Source: Coprenecus sp902388455
Lineage (GTDB): Bacteria > Bacteroidota > Bacteroidia > Bacteroidales > UBA932
Reading direction: 5' to 3'
Length of the DNA stretch: 64,000 bases
NCBI GenBank assembly: GCA_963931615.1
Contig: OZ007032.1
Span: 682,001 to 746,000, forward strand
This document shows, one piece after another, positions 9,820 to 18,658 of the stretch (position 1 is its first letter; each line of letters begins with the position of its first letter). The notes below the pieces were generated by a model. The model had not been told where the DNA came from. It ran no database searches and saw only the letters and a list, made by a program, of their open reading frames with translations. The position numbers were made by a program, and so were the translations under genes.

Positions 9820-10287
9820 TTAGAAAAGATAGCGGATGCTGAGTGCTATACCTCCCTGGAAAAGACCCAGCGAGTTGAATCCTACACCATTGTTGTAGAA
9901 GTGCGGACCGAGGATAGGACGCCAGTCGAGTGACAGGTTCATAGGGAACCAGAAGTTGTATTCCACTCCGATACGTCCTGCGACTCCTACGTATCCTACT
10001 ACGTCGTTGAAACCGTACATACCGCCTCCGGCACCTACTCCTGCGTACCAGTTCCAGGAACCCTGCTCCTGCCATGAGTTGATAGGGAATACCCAGTCAT
10101 AGGTGGCTGCTGCCTCGATACCGTAGAATCCGGGCAGACCGAAATCAATGTCCAGCATATTGTTTCCAAGAGAATGCTGGTAGTTGAGCTCCAGACCATA
10201 ACCGAGCCTGCCGCCGATAGCGCGGGGCTGGGCGTAAACTGCTGCGGCTGTGAAAAGCGCGATAGCGATAATGATAAATTTCTTCAT
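9820..10287 (-). CDS. Small outer-membrane-type beta-barrel protein, unknown function
   Basis: This 155-residue secreted protein has a clear signal peptide (MKKFIIIAIALFTAAAVYA, cleavage near residue 19). The mature part alternates polar and aromatic residues as in a small eight-strand barrel, with Gly-rich turns (AGVGAGGGMYGFNDVVGYVG). It ends with RYLF, an aromatic terminal residue typical of outer-membrane barrels that use the BAM pathway. No enzyme motif is seen. It lies 31 bp downstream of deoC on the same strand and may be read from the same transcript. Confidence 0.75.
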   Translation of the reverse strand: MKKFIIIAIALFTAAAVYAQPRAIGGRLGYGLELNYQHSLGNNMLDIDFGLPGFYGIEAAATYDWVFPINSWQEQGSWNWYAGVGAGGGMYGFNDVVGYVGVAGRIGVEYNFWFPMNLSLDWRPILGPHFYNNGVGFNSLGLFQGGIALSIRYLF

Positions 10288-10318
10288 CTTGTAGTGATTT
10301 AGATGTTAGTAATATTGA

Positions 10319-11149
10319 TTAAAAATAAGTAACAGATGATTTTTCTACTTCTGATATGATGGAGTTGGCCACCCGACTGGCTCCGAAGCGGAGCAGGGCG
10401 GGTGTCAGCCATTCCTGACCGAGCACAGTCTCTACGATGGCGTAGTAAACAGCTGCGTCCATCGCTGTGGATATGCCGCCGGCGGGCTTGAAGCCTATAC
10501 GGCGTCCGGTCCTGGTGAAGTACTCCTTGATGCAGTCGCACATGACGATGGCTGCGAAGGGAGTGGCGGCGGGTTCCATCTTTCCGGTGGATGTCTTGAT
10601 GAAGTCTGCGCCAGATTCCATGGCCAGGAAGGATGCTTCCCTGATCTTTGACTCGTCGGCCAGCGCTCCTGTCTCCAGGATGACTTTCAGTACAGCGCCT
10701 TCGGTCTCCTTGCGGACGGCGCGGATCTCTTCCTCGCATCTGCTCAGGTTGTGATCAAGAAAACTATTGAGTGCCAGAACTATGTCTACTTCATCTGCTC
10801 CATCGGCCACAGCCATCCGGCTTTCCAGGACCTTTACCTCCAGAAAACTCTGGGAGGCAGGGAAGCATCCGGCGACTACGGTGGTGTGCACGCCCTGGAC
10901 GGTAAGGTTTTCCTTAACGGTCCTTGCAAAATTGGGATAGACACAGATGGATGCCGGCAGGGGATAATCGGGGAAACGTTTCTGGAAGTCATTGACTTTG
11001 CTGACCAGCCGTGTGATACCGGTGTATGTATCAGTCGGCTTGAGCGAAGTCAGGTCGGTCATGCCCAGGCAGGCTTTCAGCACTTCGGGGGTCATCCAGT
11101 GACTGAGATTGTCATGGATGGCTTTTATCCTGTTCTCGATAATGTCCAT
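10319..11149 (-). CDS. deoC: Deoxyribose-phosphate aldolase
   Basis: This 276-residue TIM-barrel class I aldolase cleaves 2-deoxyribose-5-phosphate to glyceraldehyde-3-phosphate and acetaldehyde in deoxynucleoside catabolism. The Schiff-base lysine is K185 in ADFIKTSTGK. The second active-site lysine is K221 in GFKPAGGI, and the proton-relay aspartate is D122 in ADEVDIV. It is slightly longer than E. coli DeoC at the N-terminus, a common Bacteroidota form. Its ATG shares one base with the dtd stop codon. No other deo genes are near. Confidence 0.96.
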   Translation of the reverse strand: MDIIENRIKAIHDNLSHWMTPEVLKACLGMTDLTSLKPTDTYTGITRLVSKVNDFQKRFPDYPLPASICVYPNFARTVKENLTVQGVHTTVVAGCFPASQSFLEVKVLESRMAVADGADEVDIVLALNSFLDHNLSRCEEEIRAVRKETEGAVLKVILETGALADESKIREASFLAMESGADFIKTSTGKMEPAATPFAAIVMCDCIKEYFTRTGRRIGFKPAGGISTAMDAAVYYAIVETVLGQEWLTPALLRFGASRVANSIISEVEKSSVTYF

Positions 11150-11601
11150 TATTCTCGGTTTTTAGTGTCGATAAGGATGGTTACCGGACCGTCGTTTACG
11201 ATGGTCACTTCCATATCAGCACCAAAGATACCTTTTTTAACGGGCTTTCCCAAAATATTTTCCAACCTTTCGAGGAATTTTTCATAAAGCGGGACGGAAA
11301 TCTCTGGTTTAGCCGCTTTTATATATGAAGGCCTGTTACCCTTTTTCGTCGAGGCGTAGAGAGTGAACTGACTTATCACGAGTATATCCCCGTCCACGTC
11401 CATGACCGAACGGTTCATGACCCCGTCGGCGTCGTCGAAGACGCGCAGGTTCACTATCTTGTGGCAGAGCCAGTCGATATCCTCCTCCGAGTCGCCCTCG
11501 GTGATGCCTATGAGGATATTGAGGCCGGTGCCTATCTCGCCGTGGTAGACTCCTCCTATGACTACGGAGGACCGGCTTGTTCTCTGTATTACAGCTCTCA
11601 T
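11149..11601 (-). CDS. dtd: D-aminoacyl-tRNA deacylase
   Basis: This 150-residue enzyme hydrolyses D-amino acids (and glycine) from mischarged tRNA, recycling tRNA and protecting translation. It starts MRAVIQRTSRSSVVIGG, the canonical DTD N-terminus. The active-site segment SQFTLYASTKKGNRPSY and the C-terminal cis-proline motif NDGPVT are both present. The open frame extends upstream to 11763, but that part lies inside the radical SAM gene and has no family similarity. The ATG at 11601 overlaps that gene's stop by one base, which fixes the start. Confidence 0.96.
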   Translation of the reverse strand: MRAVIQRTSRSSVVIGGVYHGEIGTGLNILIGITEGDSEEDIDWLCHKIVNLRVFDDADGVMNRSVMDVDGDILVISQFTLYASTKKGNRPSYIKAAKPEISVPLYEKFLERLENILGKPVKKGIFGADMEVTIVNDGPVTILIDTKNRE

Positions 11602-12377
11602 CAGCCCCGGATCTGAACGGTGATGCCGGCTGCCTTGAGCGGTGCGGCGATAACTTCCATCTCCTCCACGGTCACCTTCTCCAGGTCCTTGGCCGGAGTC
11701 TCCCTGTCGATGGTGTACATCATGACCTCGCGGGGCCTTAGGCTCAGGACAATGTCTCTCCACGGGGCGACGCTCTCCTCGCAGGTGAGGTCTATCCGGC
11801 GTCCGCCTATTGTCCCCTTGAGGAACATGGTCTGAAGTATGAAATTGCCGTTGAACAGGCGGAGATTCTCCACGGTCTCTGCTAGGGAGTAGTGTCCTAC
11901 AGGATTGTCAATGAGGCGGATGTATTCCTCCAGTCCGCTGTCTATCTTTAGGATGGGATTGGTCACTTTCATCAGGGCCTCCCGGACTTCCCTGCGGCCC
12001 GTCATGGTCGCATTGGACAGGACTGATACGGCGGCGGAGGGAAAATAGCGGTCCCTGAGCTGCAGGGTAAAATCGATGATTTCGGGAAAATCCGGATGGA
12101 TGGTGGGCTCTCCGTTGCCGGAGAATGTGATGGTGTCCACCGGAGTACCCTCGTCATGCAGCTCGGCGAAGCGTTCCTGCATCCGCTGGAACACGGCTTC
12201 TTTAGTGGGAATGACCTGGTCGGCGCGGCCGTCCTTGTTCCATCCGCACTCGCAGTAGACGCAGTCGAAGGAACATAGTTTGCCGTTGTCAGGCAGAAGG
12301 TTGATGCCCAGGGAGTTGCCCAGGCGGCGGCTCTTTATGGGTCCGAAGACTATCTTGTGAAAAAGTATCGTGGACAT
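11601..12377 (-). CDS. Radical SAM protein, COG0731-like
   Basis: This 258-residue radical SAM enzyme has the [4Fe-4S] motif C35-x3-C39-x2-C42 in LCSFDCVYCECG. It is preceded by the subfamily signature IVFGPIKSRRLGNSLGINLLP. A SAM-contacting segment, FSGNGEPTIHPDF, is at about 90-102. Members of this group resemble wyosine-type tRNA enzymes, but bacterial ones are uncharacterised as far as I know, so the substrate is unknown. It is tightly coupled by a one-base overlap to dtd, a tRNA-quality-control gene. That is compatible with, but does not prove, a role in tRNA or translation. Confidence 0.88.
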   Translation of the reverse strand: MSTILFHKIVFGPIKSRRLGNSLGINLLPDNGKLCSFDCVYCECGWNKDGRADQVIPTKEAVFQRMQERFAELHDEGTPVDTITFSGNGEPTIHPDFPEIIDFTLQLRDRYFPSAAVSVLSNATMTGRREVREALMKVTNPILKIDSGLEEYIRLIDNPVGHYSLAETVENLRLFNGNFILQTMFLKGTIGGRRIDLTCEESVAPWRDIVLSLRPREVMMYTIDRETPAKDLEKVTVEEMEVIAAPLKAAGITVQIRG

Positions 12378-12407
12378 AATGTGTTCTGTTTGGTCTGTTC
12401 AAATATC

Positions 12408-13595
12408 TCAGAGCAGCCTTCTCGAGGTGCTTTCGGGCGTGAGCTGCATGCTCCCGAAGTCCACGGCGTCGATGAGCACGGCTCCGGGACGCTTGCCAGG
12501 CTCGAAGGAGCCGAGAACGGAGTCCTTGCCCAGGGCTGCGGATCCGTTGAGACAGGCCCAGGTCAGGACCGTCTGGAGTGGAATCTGGGGGTAATGGCTG
12601 TGGATGCACTTGAACTCCTCTACCATGGACAGGACGTGGTTGGAGGACAGGCTGTCGGTGCCCACGGCTATGCGCACGCCCATGCTCATCAGCAGGGGCA
12701 GGTCGGCCATGACCCTGTGGATGAAAATGTTGGAAAGGGGACAGGTTACCCAGGTGCAGTTGCGCAGCATGCTTTCTGCGGCACGGATGCTGTCCTCGCG
12801 GGCAACTGTGTTGTGTATCAGCAGTATGTGCTCGTCGAACGGAGCCGGATGCACCTTCTGAAGCTGGTCCAGGAAATGGAATACGGCGGGCTTGCCGGTG
12901 GCCGGAGCCACGCTGAGATGCCTGTTGACATAGTTCTCGTAGAGGGGGCCGCGGTGGAAGCCGATCATGTCGTCCTCCTCCTGGGATTCCTGGTTGTGGT
13001 AGGAGATGAATCCGGCATTAAGACCTTCGGCCGAGGCCATCCGGAGCAGATCCGGACTCATGGTGTAGGGCGAATGAGGGGTTATGGCTGCGTCCAGTCC
13101 GGCGGCAGCGGCTTTCTCCACCAGCTTCCGGGCATCGGCGATGACTGTCGGAGCGTCTTCCGGCTCCGAACCGAAGACCTCCACGAATGTCCTGGTGTAC
13201 ATGGGACCCTCGCTCTTCATGGCGAAGCTCTCGTCGCAGTTGGAGATATCGGCCATGGCGCTGACTCCCTCGGCGTAGAGTTTCTCGAACTGCCGTCTCA
13301 TGGCTTTCTGGCGCTCTTCCGCCGGGGCTGACTCCCGCAGGGCGTTGATCTGGTCGATGAATCCGGACATGCCGGTAGCCTCGCGGAACTTGCCTTCCAG
13401 GTGCGAAAGCTCTATGTGGCAGTGGGCGTTGGTGAATCCGGGCACCAGTATGCCGTTGTAGAATTCGGTGCTGCCGGTCTCTCCGGACATCTGTCCGATA
13501 CCGGTGACCGTGCCGTCATCGGCGAAGTCCACATAACCGTTGTGGATGGGATCCGAGGTTATGGGGAATATGTAATTTGCAGAAATCCTTCTCAT
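12408..13595 (-). CDS. Amidohydrolase-superfamily metal hydrolase
   Basis: This 395-residue TIM-barrel amidohydrolase has the metal ligands H58 and H60 in TNAHCHIELSH. A further histidine sits in ITPHSPYT, HNT occurs near 252-254, and the catalytic-type Asp is in GTDSLSS near 314. The architecture fits the deaminase branch (chlorohydrolase, guanine or aminodeoxyfutalosine deaminases). The VPGFTNAHCHIELSHL pattern recalls aminodeoxyfutalosine deaminase-like proteins, but I cannot assign the substrate. It lies 6 bp after a DUF4296 gene and 30 bp before the radical SAM gene on the same strand, so it is probably part of one transcript. Confidence 0.85.
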   Translation of the reverse strand: MRRISANYIFPITSDPIHNGYVDFADDGTVTGIGQMSGETGSTEFYNGILVPGFTNAHCHIELSHLEGKFREATGMSGFIDQINALRESAPAEERQKAMRRQFEKLYAEGVSAMADISNCDESFAMKSEGPMYTRTFVEVFGSEPEDAPTVIADARKLVEKAAAAGLDAAITPHSPYTMSPDLLRMASAEGLNAGFISYHNQESQEEDDMIGFHRGPLYENYVNRHLSVAPATGKPAVFHFLDQLQKVHPAPFDEHILLIHNTVAREDSIRAAESMLRNCTWVTCPLSNIFIHRVMADLPLLMSMGVRIAVGTDSLSSNHVLSMVEEFKCIHSHYPQIPLQTVLTWACLNGSAALGKDSVLGSFEPGKRPGAVLIDAVDFGSMQLTPESTSRRLL

Positions 13596-13601
13596 CTATT
13601 T

Positions 13602-14363
13602 TTAATTTTTAATTTTTTCCCTGGCTCCTGTCATGACTGATCTTGTGCGTCTGTTATTGTCCGGGACTTGCAGGGACTGTGTTCTTATATTGCGTCGAGG
13701 TACGACTTCCTTGAAACGTTCCTGTTCCTTTTCAGGAATTCTGCTGCGTCTCAAACTGTGCAGTTCCTCCATGTATCCCAGTGTCTTGTAGAACTCGAAT
13801 TTACTATCTGCATTCATAGCGGAGTCGTTGAAAAGCATAAAAGGATTTTGCGGACGTTCCATGAATGAGGTGTCTGGAACGGGAGACATCGGAACCAGAG
13901 TATCCGGTTTGAAATTCATCATTCTCAGAGTCTTATAGAATCGTCCGGAAGATATGCCGTCCGCGGTGAGTATTTCCAGGGAGTCCAGGATTGTCCATTT
14001 CCTGGATCTCTTGCCTTCCGCTTCCAGAATTATTTTCAACTGGGCTTCTCTCTTATCGAGCATTGTTCTTGTATCTTCAAATATCCTTTCCATCTTTTCC
14101 GGTTTTACAAGATAGATATTCACACTTCTGGTGTAATCCTCTGAAGTATAACCGTATTTGTTGAATATGGGTTCGTAGATGAGAAGAGTGTCAGTCATTC
14201 TGCGGAACCTGACATTTTCCTTTACGGCCTGATCTGTCATGTACATATCGTAGTAGATTTTAGCCATGGTGTCTTCAGGTATGATACCACGGCTCCGGCA
14301 TGACTGAGTTATAGCGGCGGCAAGCGAGATGGACAGCAATACTATGCAGGTCTTACGGAACAT
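13602..14363 (-). CDS. DUF4296-family lipoprotein
   Basis: This 253-residue protein has a hydrophobic N-terminus ending in ITQSC (Cys22), a relaxed Bacteroidota lipobox. The DUF4296 signature follows immediately: GIIPEDTMAKIYYDMYMTDQAV and a Tyr-rich IFNKYGYTSEDYTRSVNIYLVKP segment. The C-terminal half is charged and probably flexible, with many Arg. Function is unknown; homologues are restricted to Bacteroidota. It is the first gene of a minus-strand run that continues to deoC, with its own -7 box 28 bp upstream of the ATG. Confidence 0.85.
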   Translation of the reverse strand: MFRKTCIVLLSISLAAAITQSCRSRGIIPEDTMAKIYYDMYMTDQAVKENVRFRRMTDTLLIYEPIFNKYGYTSEDYTRSVNIYLVKPEKMERIFEDTRTMLDKREAQLKIILEAEGKRSRKWTILDSLEILTADGISSGRFYKTLRMMNFKPDTLVPMSPVPDTSFMERPQNPFMLFNDSAMNADSKFEFYKTLGYMEELHSLRRSRIPEKEQERFKEVVPRRNIRTQSLQVPDNNRRTRSVMTGAREKIKN

Positions 14364-14390
14364 ATCTTCTCAATGACTGGTTTCAATGCG

Positions 14391-14418
14391 CAAATATAAC
14401 TTTTATTCCGTATCTTTG
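14391..14418. promoter_or_regulatory. Closely spaced divergent promoters (DUF4296 / polysaccharide deacetylase)
   Basis: The minus-strand box TATATTTG (reverse complement at 14391-14398) and the plus-strand box TATCTTTG (14411-14418) are only 12 bp apart. The two polymerases could not occupy both at once. Confidence 0.75.
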
Positions 14419-14436
14419 CATCCACATTTGAATGCT

Positions 14437-15048
14437 ATGCTGATACGTCCGCCCAAGCTGCTTAAGAAGATATACCCGTCTTTTATATGGTCTTTCCCAA
14501 AGGAGAAGGAGGGGTTGTTCCTTACATTTGACGACGGCCCGTGTCCTCAGGTGACGCCATGGGTGCTGGATGAACTGGACAGATGGGGGGCAAAAGCCAC
14601 TTTTTTCTGTATAGGAAAGAATGTTGAGCTGTATCCGGACCTTTTTGCGGAAATAGTGCGTAGAGGACATTCTGTGGGTAATCATTCTTATAGCCATGTG
14701 CCTGGCTGGGGAGTACCTTTGGATGACTATGTCCAGGATGTGGATGTCGCAGCCGAGCTTATAAAAACTAACCTATATCGTCCTCCTTATGCCAAGATTA
14801 CCAAACGTCAGGCAGATACGCTCAGCATACGTTACAATATCGTTATGTGGAATGTCCTCAGCCGTGATTATAACCGTAAGCTGGGCCACAGAGCCTGTGC
14901 ACGCAATGTCGTGCCCTATCTTAAGGCGGGAGCGGTAATAGTCTTCCATGACTCGAAGAAGGCATCTAAGAATCTGTGGTATGCCTTGCCCAAAACATTG
15001 GAGGCGGCGGAGAAACTCAATTTGAAGTGTAAACCTATTTTATTATAG
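14437..15048 (+). CDS. Polysaccharide deacetylase family protein
   Basis: This 203-residue NodB-like deacetylase removes acetyl groups from N-acetylated sugars of cell-wall or extracellular polysaccharide. The catalytic motif FDDGP has D32 and D33, the metal-binding NHSYSH has H83 and H87, and a distal motif FHDS is at about 178-181. No signal peptide is visible. Start at 14437 (MLIRPPKLLKK) is chosen over an upstream in-frame ATG at 14386, because the -7 box at 14411-14418 would lie inside the longer gene and homologues begin with this LIRPP segment. It is followed 4 bp later by purD. Confidence 0.9.
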   Translation: MLIRPPKLLKKIYPSFIWSFPKEKEGLFLTFDDGPCPQVTPWVLDELDRWGAKATFFCIGKNVELYPDLFAEIVRRGHSVGNHSYSHVPGWGVPLDDYVQDVDVAAELIKTNLYRPPYAKITKRQADTLSIRYNIVMWNVLSRDYNRKLGHRACARNVVPYLKAGAVIVFHDSKKASKNLWYALPKTLEAAEKLNLKCKPILL

Positions 15049-15052
15049 AGAT

Positions 15053-16351
15053 ATGAAATACAATGTCTTGCTATTAGGCTCAGGCGGAAGGGAACATGCC
15101 CTTGCCTGGAAGATTTCCCAAAGTCCCTTGCTGGGTGGATTTTATGCTCTTCCCGGCAATCCTGGTATAAATTCCCTGGCAAGAGGGATAGATGGCAGTG
15201 CGGGAGATTTTGAGCATGTTCTTAGAGCTGTGGTGGACAACGGGATAGATGTTGTAGTGTGCGGACCTGAAGATCCTTTGGCCGCCGGACTTAGAGATTA
15301 CCTGTTTTCATCGCCGGAGGTGAAGAAGGACCTGCTTTTTGTGGGGCCAGGAAAAGACGGTGCCAGGCTGGAAAGCAGTAAGGATTTTGCCAAGCAGTTT
15401 ATGGTCAAGTATGGTATTCCGACAGCTGCTTACAGGACATTCTCCGCTGCTCAAAAGGATGAGGCCAAAGTCTTCCTTCGCGGGCTTAAGCCACCTTATG
15501 TTATTAAGGCGGACGGACTTGCTGCAGGTAAAGGCGTTATAATATCTCCCGCCCTGGAAGATGCTGATGAAGCTCTTGACAGCATTTTCGGAGGCCGTTT
15601 CGGCCAGGCGGGTACGAAGGTGGTGATAGAAGAGTTTCTGGATGGTGTGGAAGTGTCATATTTTGTACTTACAGACGGTCATCGCTGGCTGCTTCTTCCT
15701 GAAGCCAAGGATTATAAGAGAGTAGGGAATGGGGATACGGGACCCAACACAGGAGGTATGGGCTCGGTGTCTCCCGTGCCGTTCTGTGACTTTGAGTTTA
15801 CGGATAAAGTACTGCGGAAGATTATAGAGCCGACAATACGGGGACTGGAGGGTGAGGGGATTGATTACCGCGGCTTTATTTTCTTCGGTCTGATGAATTG
15901 TAGTGGTGAGCCTTATGTTATAGAATATAACGTACGTATGGGTGATCCGGAAACAGAGTCTGTAATGCCGCGAATAGGCAGTGACCTGTTGAGCCACATG
16001 GTGGCGGCAGCTGGAGGAGATCTGTCCGGAGAGTGTATGAAAATACTTCCGCAGTCAGCCGTTACGTGCATCATGGTGTCCGGCGGGTATCCTGACAAAT
16101 ATGCCAAAGGGTATGTTATAAACGGTATTGAAGAGACTGCTCCGTTAATTGTATTTAATGCCGGGACTGCGCTTAAAGATGGAAAGCTGGTGACCTCCGG
16201 AGGTCGTGTGCTTGCGCTTACTGCATTGGAGAGAAGTCTGGAAGAAGCACGCGATGCAGTATATTCGAGGATTGGAAGGGTCTCGTTTGACGGAGCTTTC
16301 CATCGCAGCGACATAGCTCTTGACATGATCAACTGGCCGGGCAGGAAATGA
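15053..16351 (+). CDS. purD: Phosphoribosylamine-glycine ligase
   Basis: This 432-residue ATP-grasp enzyme catalyses the second step of purine synthesis, joining glycine to phosphoribosylamine. It has the N-terminal motif LLLGSGGREHALAWKI, an ATP-grasp core with VIKADGLAAGKGVI, the signature GDTGPNTGGMG, and the metal-site segment YNVRMGDPETE. Length is normal. It overlaps the following membrane protein by four bases (ATGA). Confidence 0.97.
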   Translation: MKYNVLLLGSGGREHALAWKISQSPLLGGFYALPGNPGINSLARGIDGSAGDFEHVLRAVVDNGIDVVVCGPEDPLAAGLRDYLFSSPEVKKDLLFVGPGKDGARLESSKDFAKQFMVKYGIPTAAYRTFSAAQKDEAKVFLRGLKPPYVIKADGLAAGKGVIISPALEDADEALDSIFGGRFGQAGTKVVIEEFLDGVEVSYFVLTDGHRWLLLPEAKDYKRVGNGDTGPNTGGMGSVSPVPFCDFEFTDKVLRKIIEPTIRGLEGEGIDYRGFIFFGLMNCSGEPYVIEYNVRMGDPETESVMPRIGSDLLSHMVAAAGGDLSGECMKILPQSAVTCIMVSGGYPDKYAKGYVINGIEETAPLIVFNAGTALKDGKLVTSGGRVLALTALERSLEEARDAVYSRIGRVSFDGAFHRSDIALDMINWPGRK

Positions 16352-17325
16352 GGGACCGCAGAAAACCCAGGCTGCTGAATGTCATAATGCTGATTCTTAC
16401 TGCAGCTTTGGCCGTATCGTGTTTTTTTCTTCCAGTACCGGAGGAAGACCTTACGGGGTCAATAGTCTCCGTTACCTGGCTGTCAGATGTGTTGTCTCTG
16501 TTATCACTTACGGCTGTGGCAATATCCGCGGGATTGCTTAATTACCGTAGTTTTCTTTTTACATCGGATACTCAGAGGCTGTTCCTTCCGTATCTGATAG
16601 TGGTGCTGTCAGTTCCAGGAGTCTTGTCATTTGGTCTCTACCACATTGCGGCGCTGTTGGAAGTCTGGGCTATGTTTTTTGCCATAGGATATGTTAACTC
16701 CGAACTACGGCGCACGGACTATGCGTTTCTGTCCTTAATTGCGGCGGGAGCTGCTTCTATGATGGTGCCTCCGCTAGTGTATGTCGAGCTGTTGGTTTTC
16801 TTATATTGTCTGTATAAAAGGAATCAAAGTCCTTTGAAATACTTGTTGGCCGCTTTAGCCGGTGCCGCTTTGCCGTGGCTGTACCTTCTTGCGTGGAGTT
16901 TTATTTTCCCAGAATCTCTGTCTATAAAAGATTTTCTGGCTGTTTTCGGCCAGGGTGCGGCATTGTCTCTACCGGATGTTAAAGGTCTGAATGGTATAGG
17001 TGCAGCATGGTGCGCTGTCGGTGTATTACTGGTTTTGAGGACATCTGCTTTTGTTCTGGCCAGGCGGCGGGAAAGAAACAAGGCCCAGAAAAACGCATTC
17101 GGTCTTTCTGTGGCCTTGTCAATCATCTCTCTGCTGGCGGCCGTGTTCTGCGGAATGCTATCAGAGCCGCTTTTTATTATGGCAGCTGCTGTGCCTGTAT
17201 CATTTACCGCATTTGATCTTTTCACCAACGGCACCAGAGTGGAGTCCGGTTTGTGGATAACTCTGTTGCTTGTCCTTGCGGCCGCTCAGCGGGTATTGGA
17301 CTTTTTTCCAGGAGTATTGTCCTAG
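16348..17325 (+). CDS. Polytopic membrane protein, unknown function (DUF6427-like?)
   Basis: This 325-residue protein has about eight to ten hydrophobic segments and short charged loops (KRNQSP, ARRRERNKAQKN). No catalytic motif is visible. The general layout resembles Bacteroidota membrane proteins grouped as DUF6427, but I am unsure. It is translationally coupled to purD by ATGA. Its stop codon shares the palindrome CTAG (17322-17325) with the stop of the convergent aminotransferase. It uses more A/T-ending codons than the aminotransferase gene beside it. Confidence 0.7.
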   Translation: MRDRRKPRLLNVIMLILTAALAVSCFFLPVPEEDLTGSIVSVTWLSDVLSLLSLTAVAISAGLLNYRSFLFTSDTQRLFLPYLIVVLSVPGVLSFGLYHIAALLEVWAMFFAIGYVNSELRRTDYAFLSLIAAGAASMMVPPLVYVELLVFLYCLYKRNQSPLKYLLAALAGAALPWLYLLAWSFIFPESLSIKDFLAVFGQGAALSLPDVKGLNGIGAAWCAVGVLLVLRTSAFVLARRRERNKAQKNAFGLSVALSIISLLAAVFCGMLSEPLFIMAAAVPVSFTAFDLFTNGTRVESGLWITLLLVLAAAQRVLDFFPGVLS

Positions 17326-18521
17326 AGTGTCCTGCCGGGATAGACTTTCAATGCTTCCTTCAGGCAGATCAGGGCTTCCCTCAGATCTTCGGTCTTTAGG
17401 ACGTATGCGATGCGTACTTCGTCCTTTCCCTTGCCGGGAGTGGCGTAGAAGCCTGCCATAGGAGCCACCATCACGGTCTTGCCGTTGTAGGAGAATTCCT
17501 CGAGGAGCCACTGGGCGAACTTGTCGCTGTCATCCACGGGGAGGCGCACTGCTGCGTAGAAAGCGCCCATGGGGGTAGGACAGAGGACTCCGGGGATGGT
17601 TCTGAGGGTCTCTACGAGGTAGTCTCTTCTCTTGATGTACTCTTCCTTCACGGCCTTGAAGTAGGACTCGGGAGCGTTGAGGGCGGCCTCAGCGGCTATC
17701 TGTCCGTATGCGGGGGAGCAGAGGCGGGCCTGTGAATAGCGCAGGACGGCGTTCATCACTTCTTTGTTCTTGGAGACGATGGCTCCGATGCGCACGCCGC
17801 AGAGGGAGTATCTCTTGGATACTGAGTCGCAGAGGATGACGTTGTTCTCCAGCCCCTTGATGTGCATGCAGGAGTAGTGGGGCTCATCGGTGTAGCAGAA
17901 TTCGCGGTACACCTCGTCGGAGTAGATGTAGAGGTTGTGCTTGCGGGCGATGTCGCCGAGCTTCTCTATCTCGTCCCTGGTGTAGAGGACTCCGGTGGGA
18001 TTGCAGGGGTTGCAGATGATGATACCCTTGGTCCTGGGGGTGATGTGGCGCTCGAACTCCTCGATGGAGGGGATGGCGAAGCCGTTGTCGATGGATGTGG
18101 TGATGGGCACGAACTTAACGTCGTTTACGATGGCGAAGGAGTTGTAGTTCGTGTAGAAAGGCTCGAGGACGATTACTTCGTCGTCAGGGTCGCAGGTGAC
18201 GGTGAGGGCTATCTGCAGGGCCTCGGAACCGCCGGTGGTGACGTTGATGTCGGTGTAGTCCACATCGATGCCGATGTTCTGGTAGTAGCGGGCCAGTCCC
18301 TTGCGGTAGGACTCGTTACCGGCCGAGTTGGGATAGGCGACGAGTTTGAGAGTGTTGTCCTTCACGGCCTTGAGGGCTACTTCCGGAGATTCGATGTCTG
18401 GTTGTCCGATGTTGAGGTGATAGACTGTTATGCCTCTTTTTTTAGCGGCTTCGGCATAGGGAACCAGCTTCCTGATAGGAGAGGCTGGCAGAGCTTCGGC
18501 TTTTTTTGATAGGGTGAGCAT
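17322..18521 (-). CDS. Class I/II pyridoxal-phosphate aminotransferase
   Basis: This 399-residue fold-type I aminotransferase is of the aspartate/alanine type. The PLP lysine is K236 in DSVSKRYSLCG, with ICNPCNPTG (N174) and SDEVYREF (D202, Y205) contacting the cofactor. It begins PIRKLVPYAEAAKKRGITVYHLNIGQPD, typical of the AspC/YugH-like group. Amino-donor specificity cannot be read from sequence. It stands alone on the minus strand, and its promoter is back to back with that of purM. Confidence 0.93.
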   Translation of the reverse strand: MLTLSKKAEALPASPIRKLVPYAEAAKKRGITVYHLNIGQPDIESPEVALKAVKDNTLKLVAYPNSAGNESYRKGLARYYQNIGIDVDYTDINVTTGGSEALQIALTVTCDPDDEVIVLEPFYTNYNSFAIVNDVKFVPITTSIDNGFAIPSIEEFERHITPRTKGIIICNPCNPTGVLYTRDEIEKLGDIARKHNLYIYSDEVYREFCYTDEPHYSCMHIKGLENNVILCDSVSKRYSLCGVRIGAIVSKNKEVMNAVLRYSQARLCSPAYGQIAAEAALNAPESYFKAVKEEYIKRRDYLVETLRTIPGVLCPTPMGAFYAAVRLPVDDSDKFAQWLLEEFSYNGKTVMVAPMAGFYATPGKGKDEVRIAYVLKTEDLREALICLKEALKVYPGRTL

Positions 18522-18577
18522 ACGTATACTTTTAGTGACTTTTTGTTAATAGTTTTAAAAAATGTTATCAAGGGCAA

Positions 18578-18616
18578 CAAAGTTATGAACTTTTCCGCAA
18601 ATTCTTCTTAAATTTG
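18578..18616. promoter_or_regulatory. Divergent promoter pair (aminotransferase / purM)
   Basis: The minus-strand box TAACTTTG (reverse complement at 18578-18585) precedes the aminotransferase. The plus-strand box TAAATTTG (18609-18616) precedes purM. Confidence 0.65.
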
Positions 18617-18658
18617 TAGTCTGTAAACGAAATAATGTTAATCCTGCGAAAAGAGATT

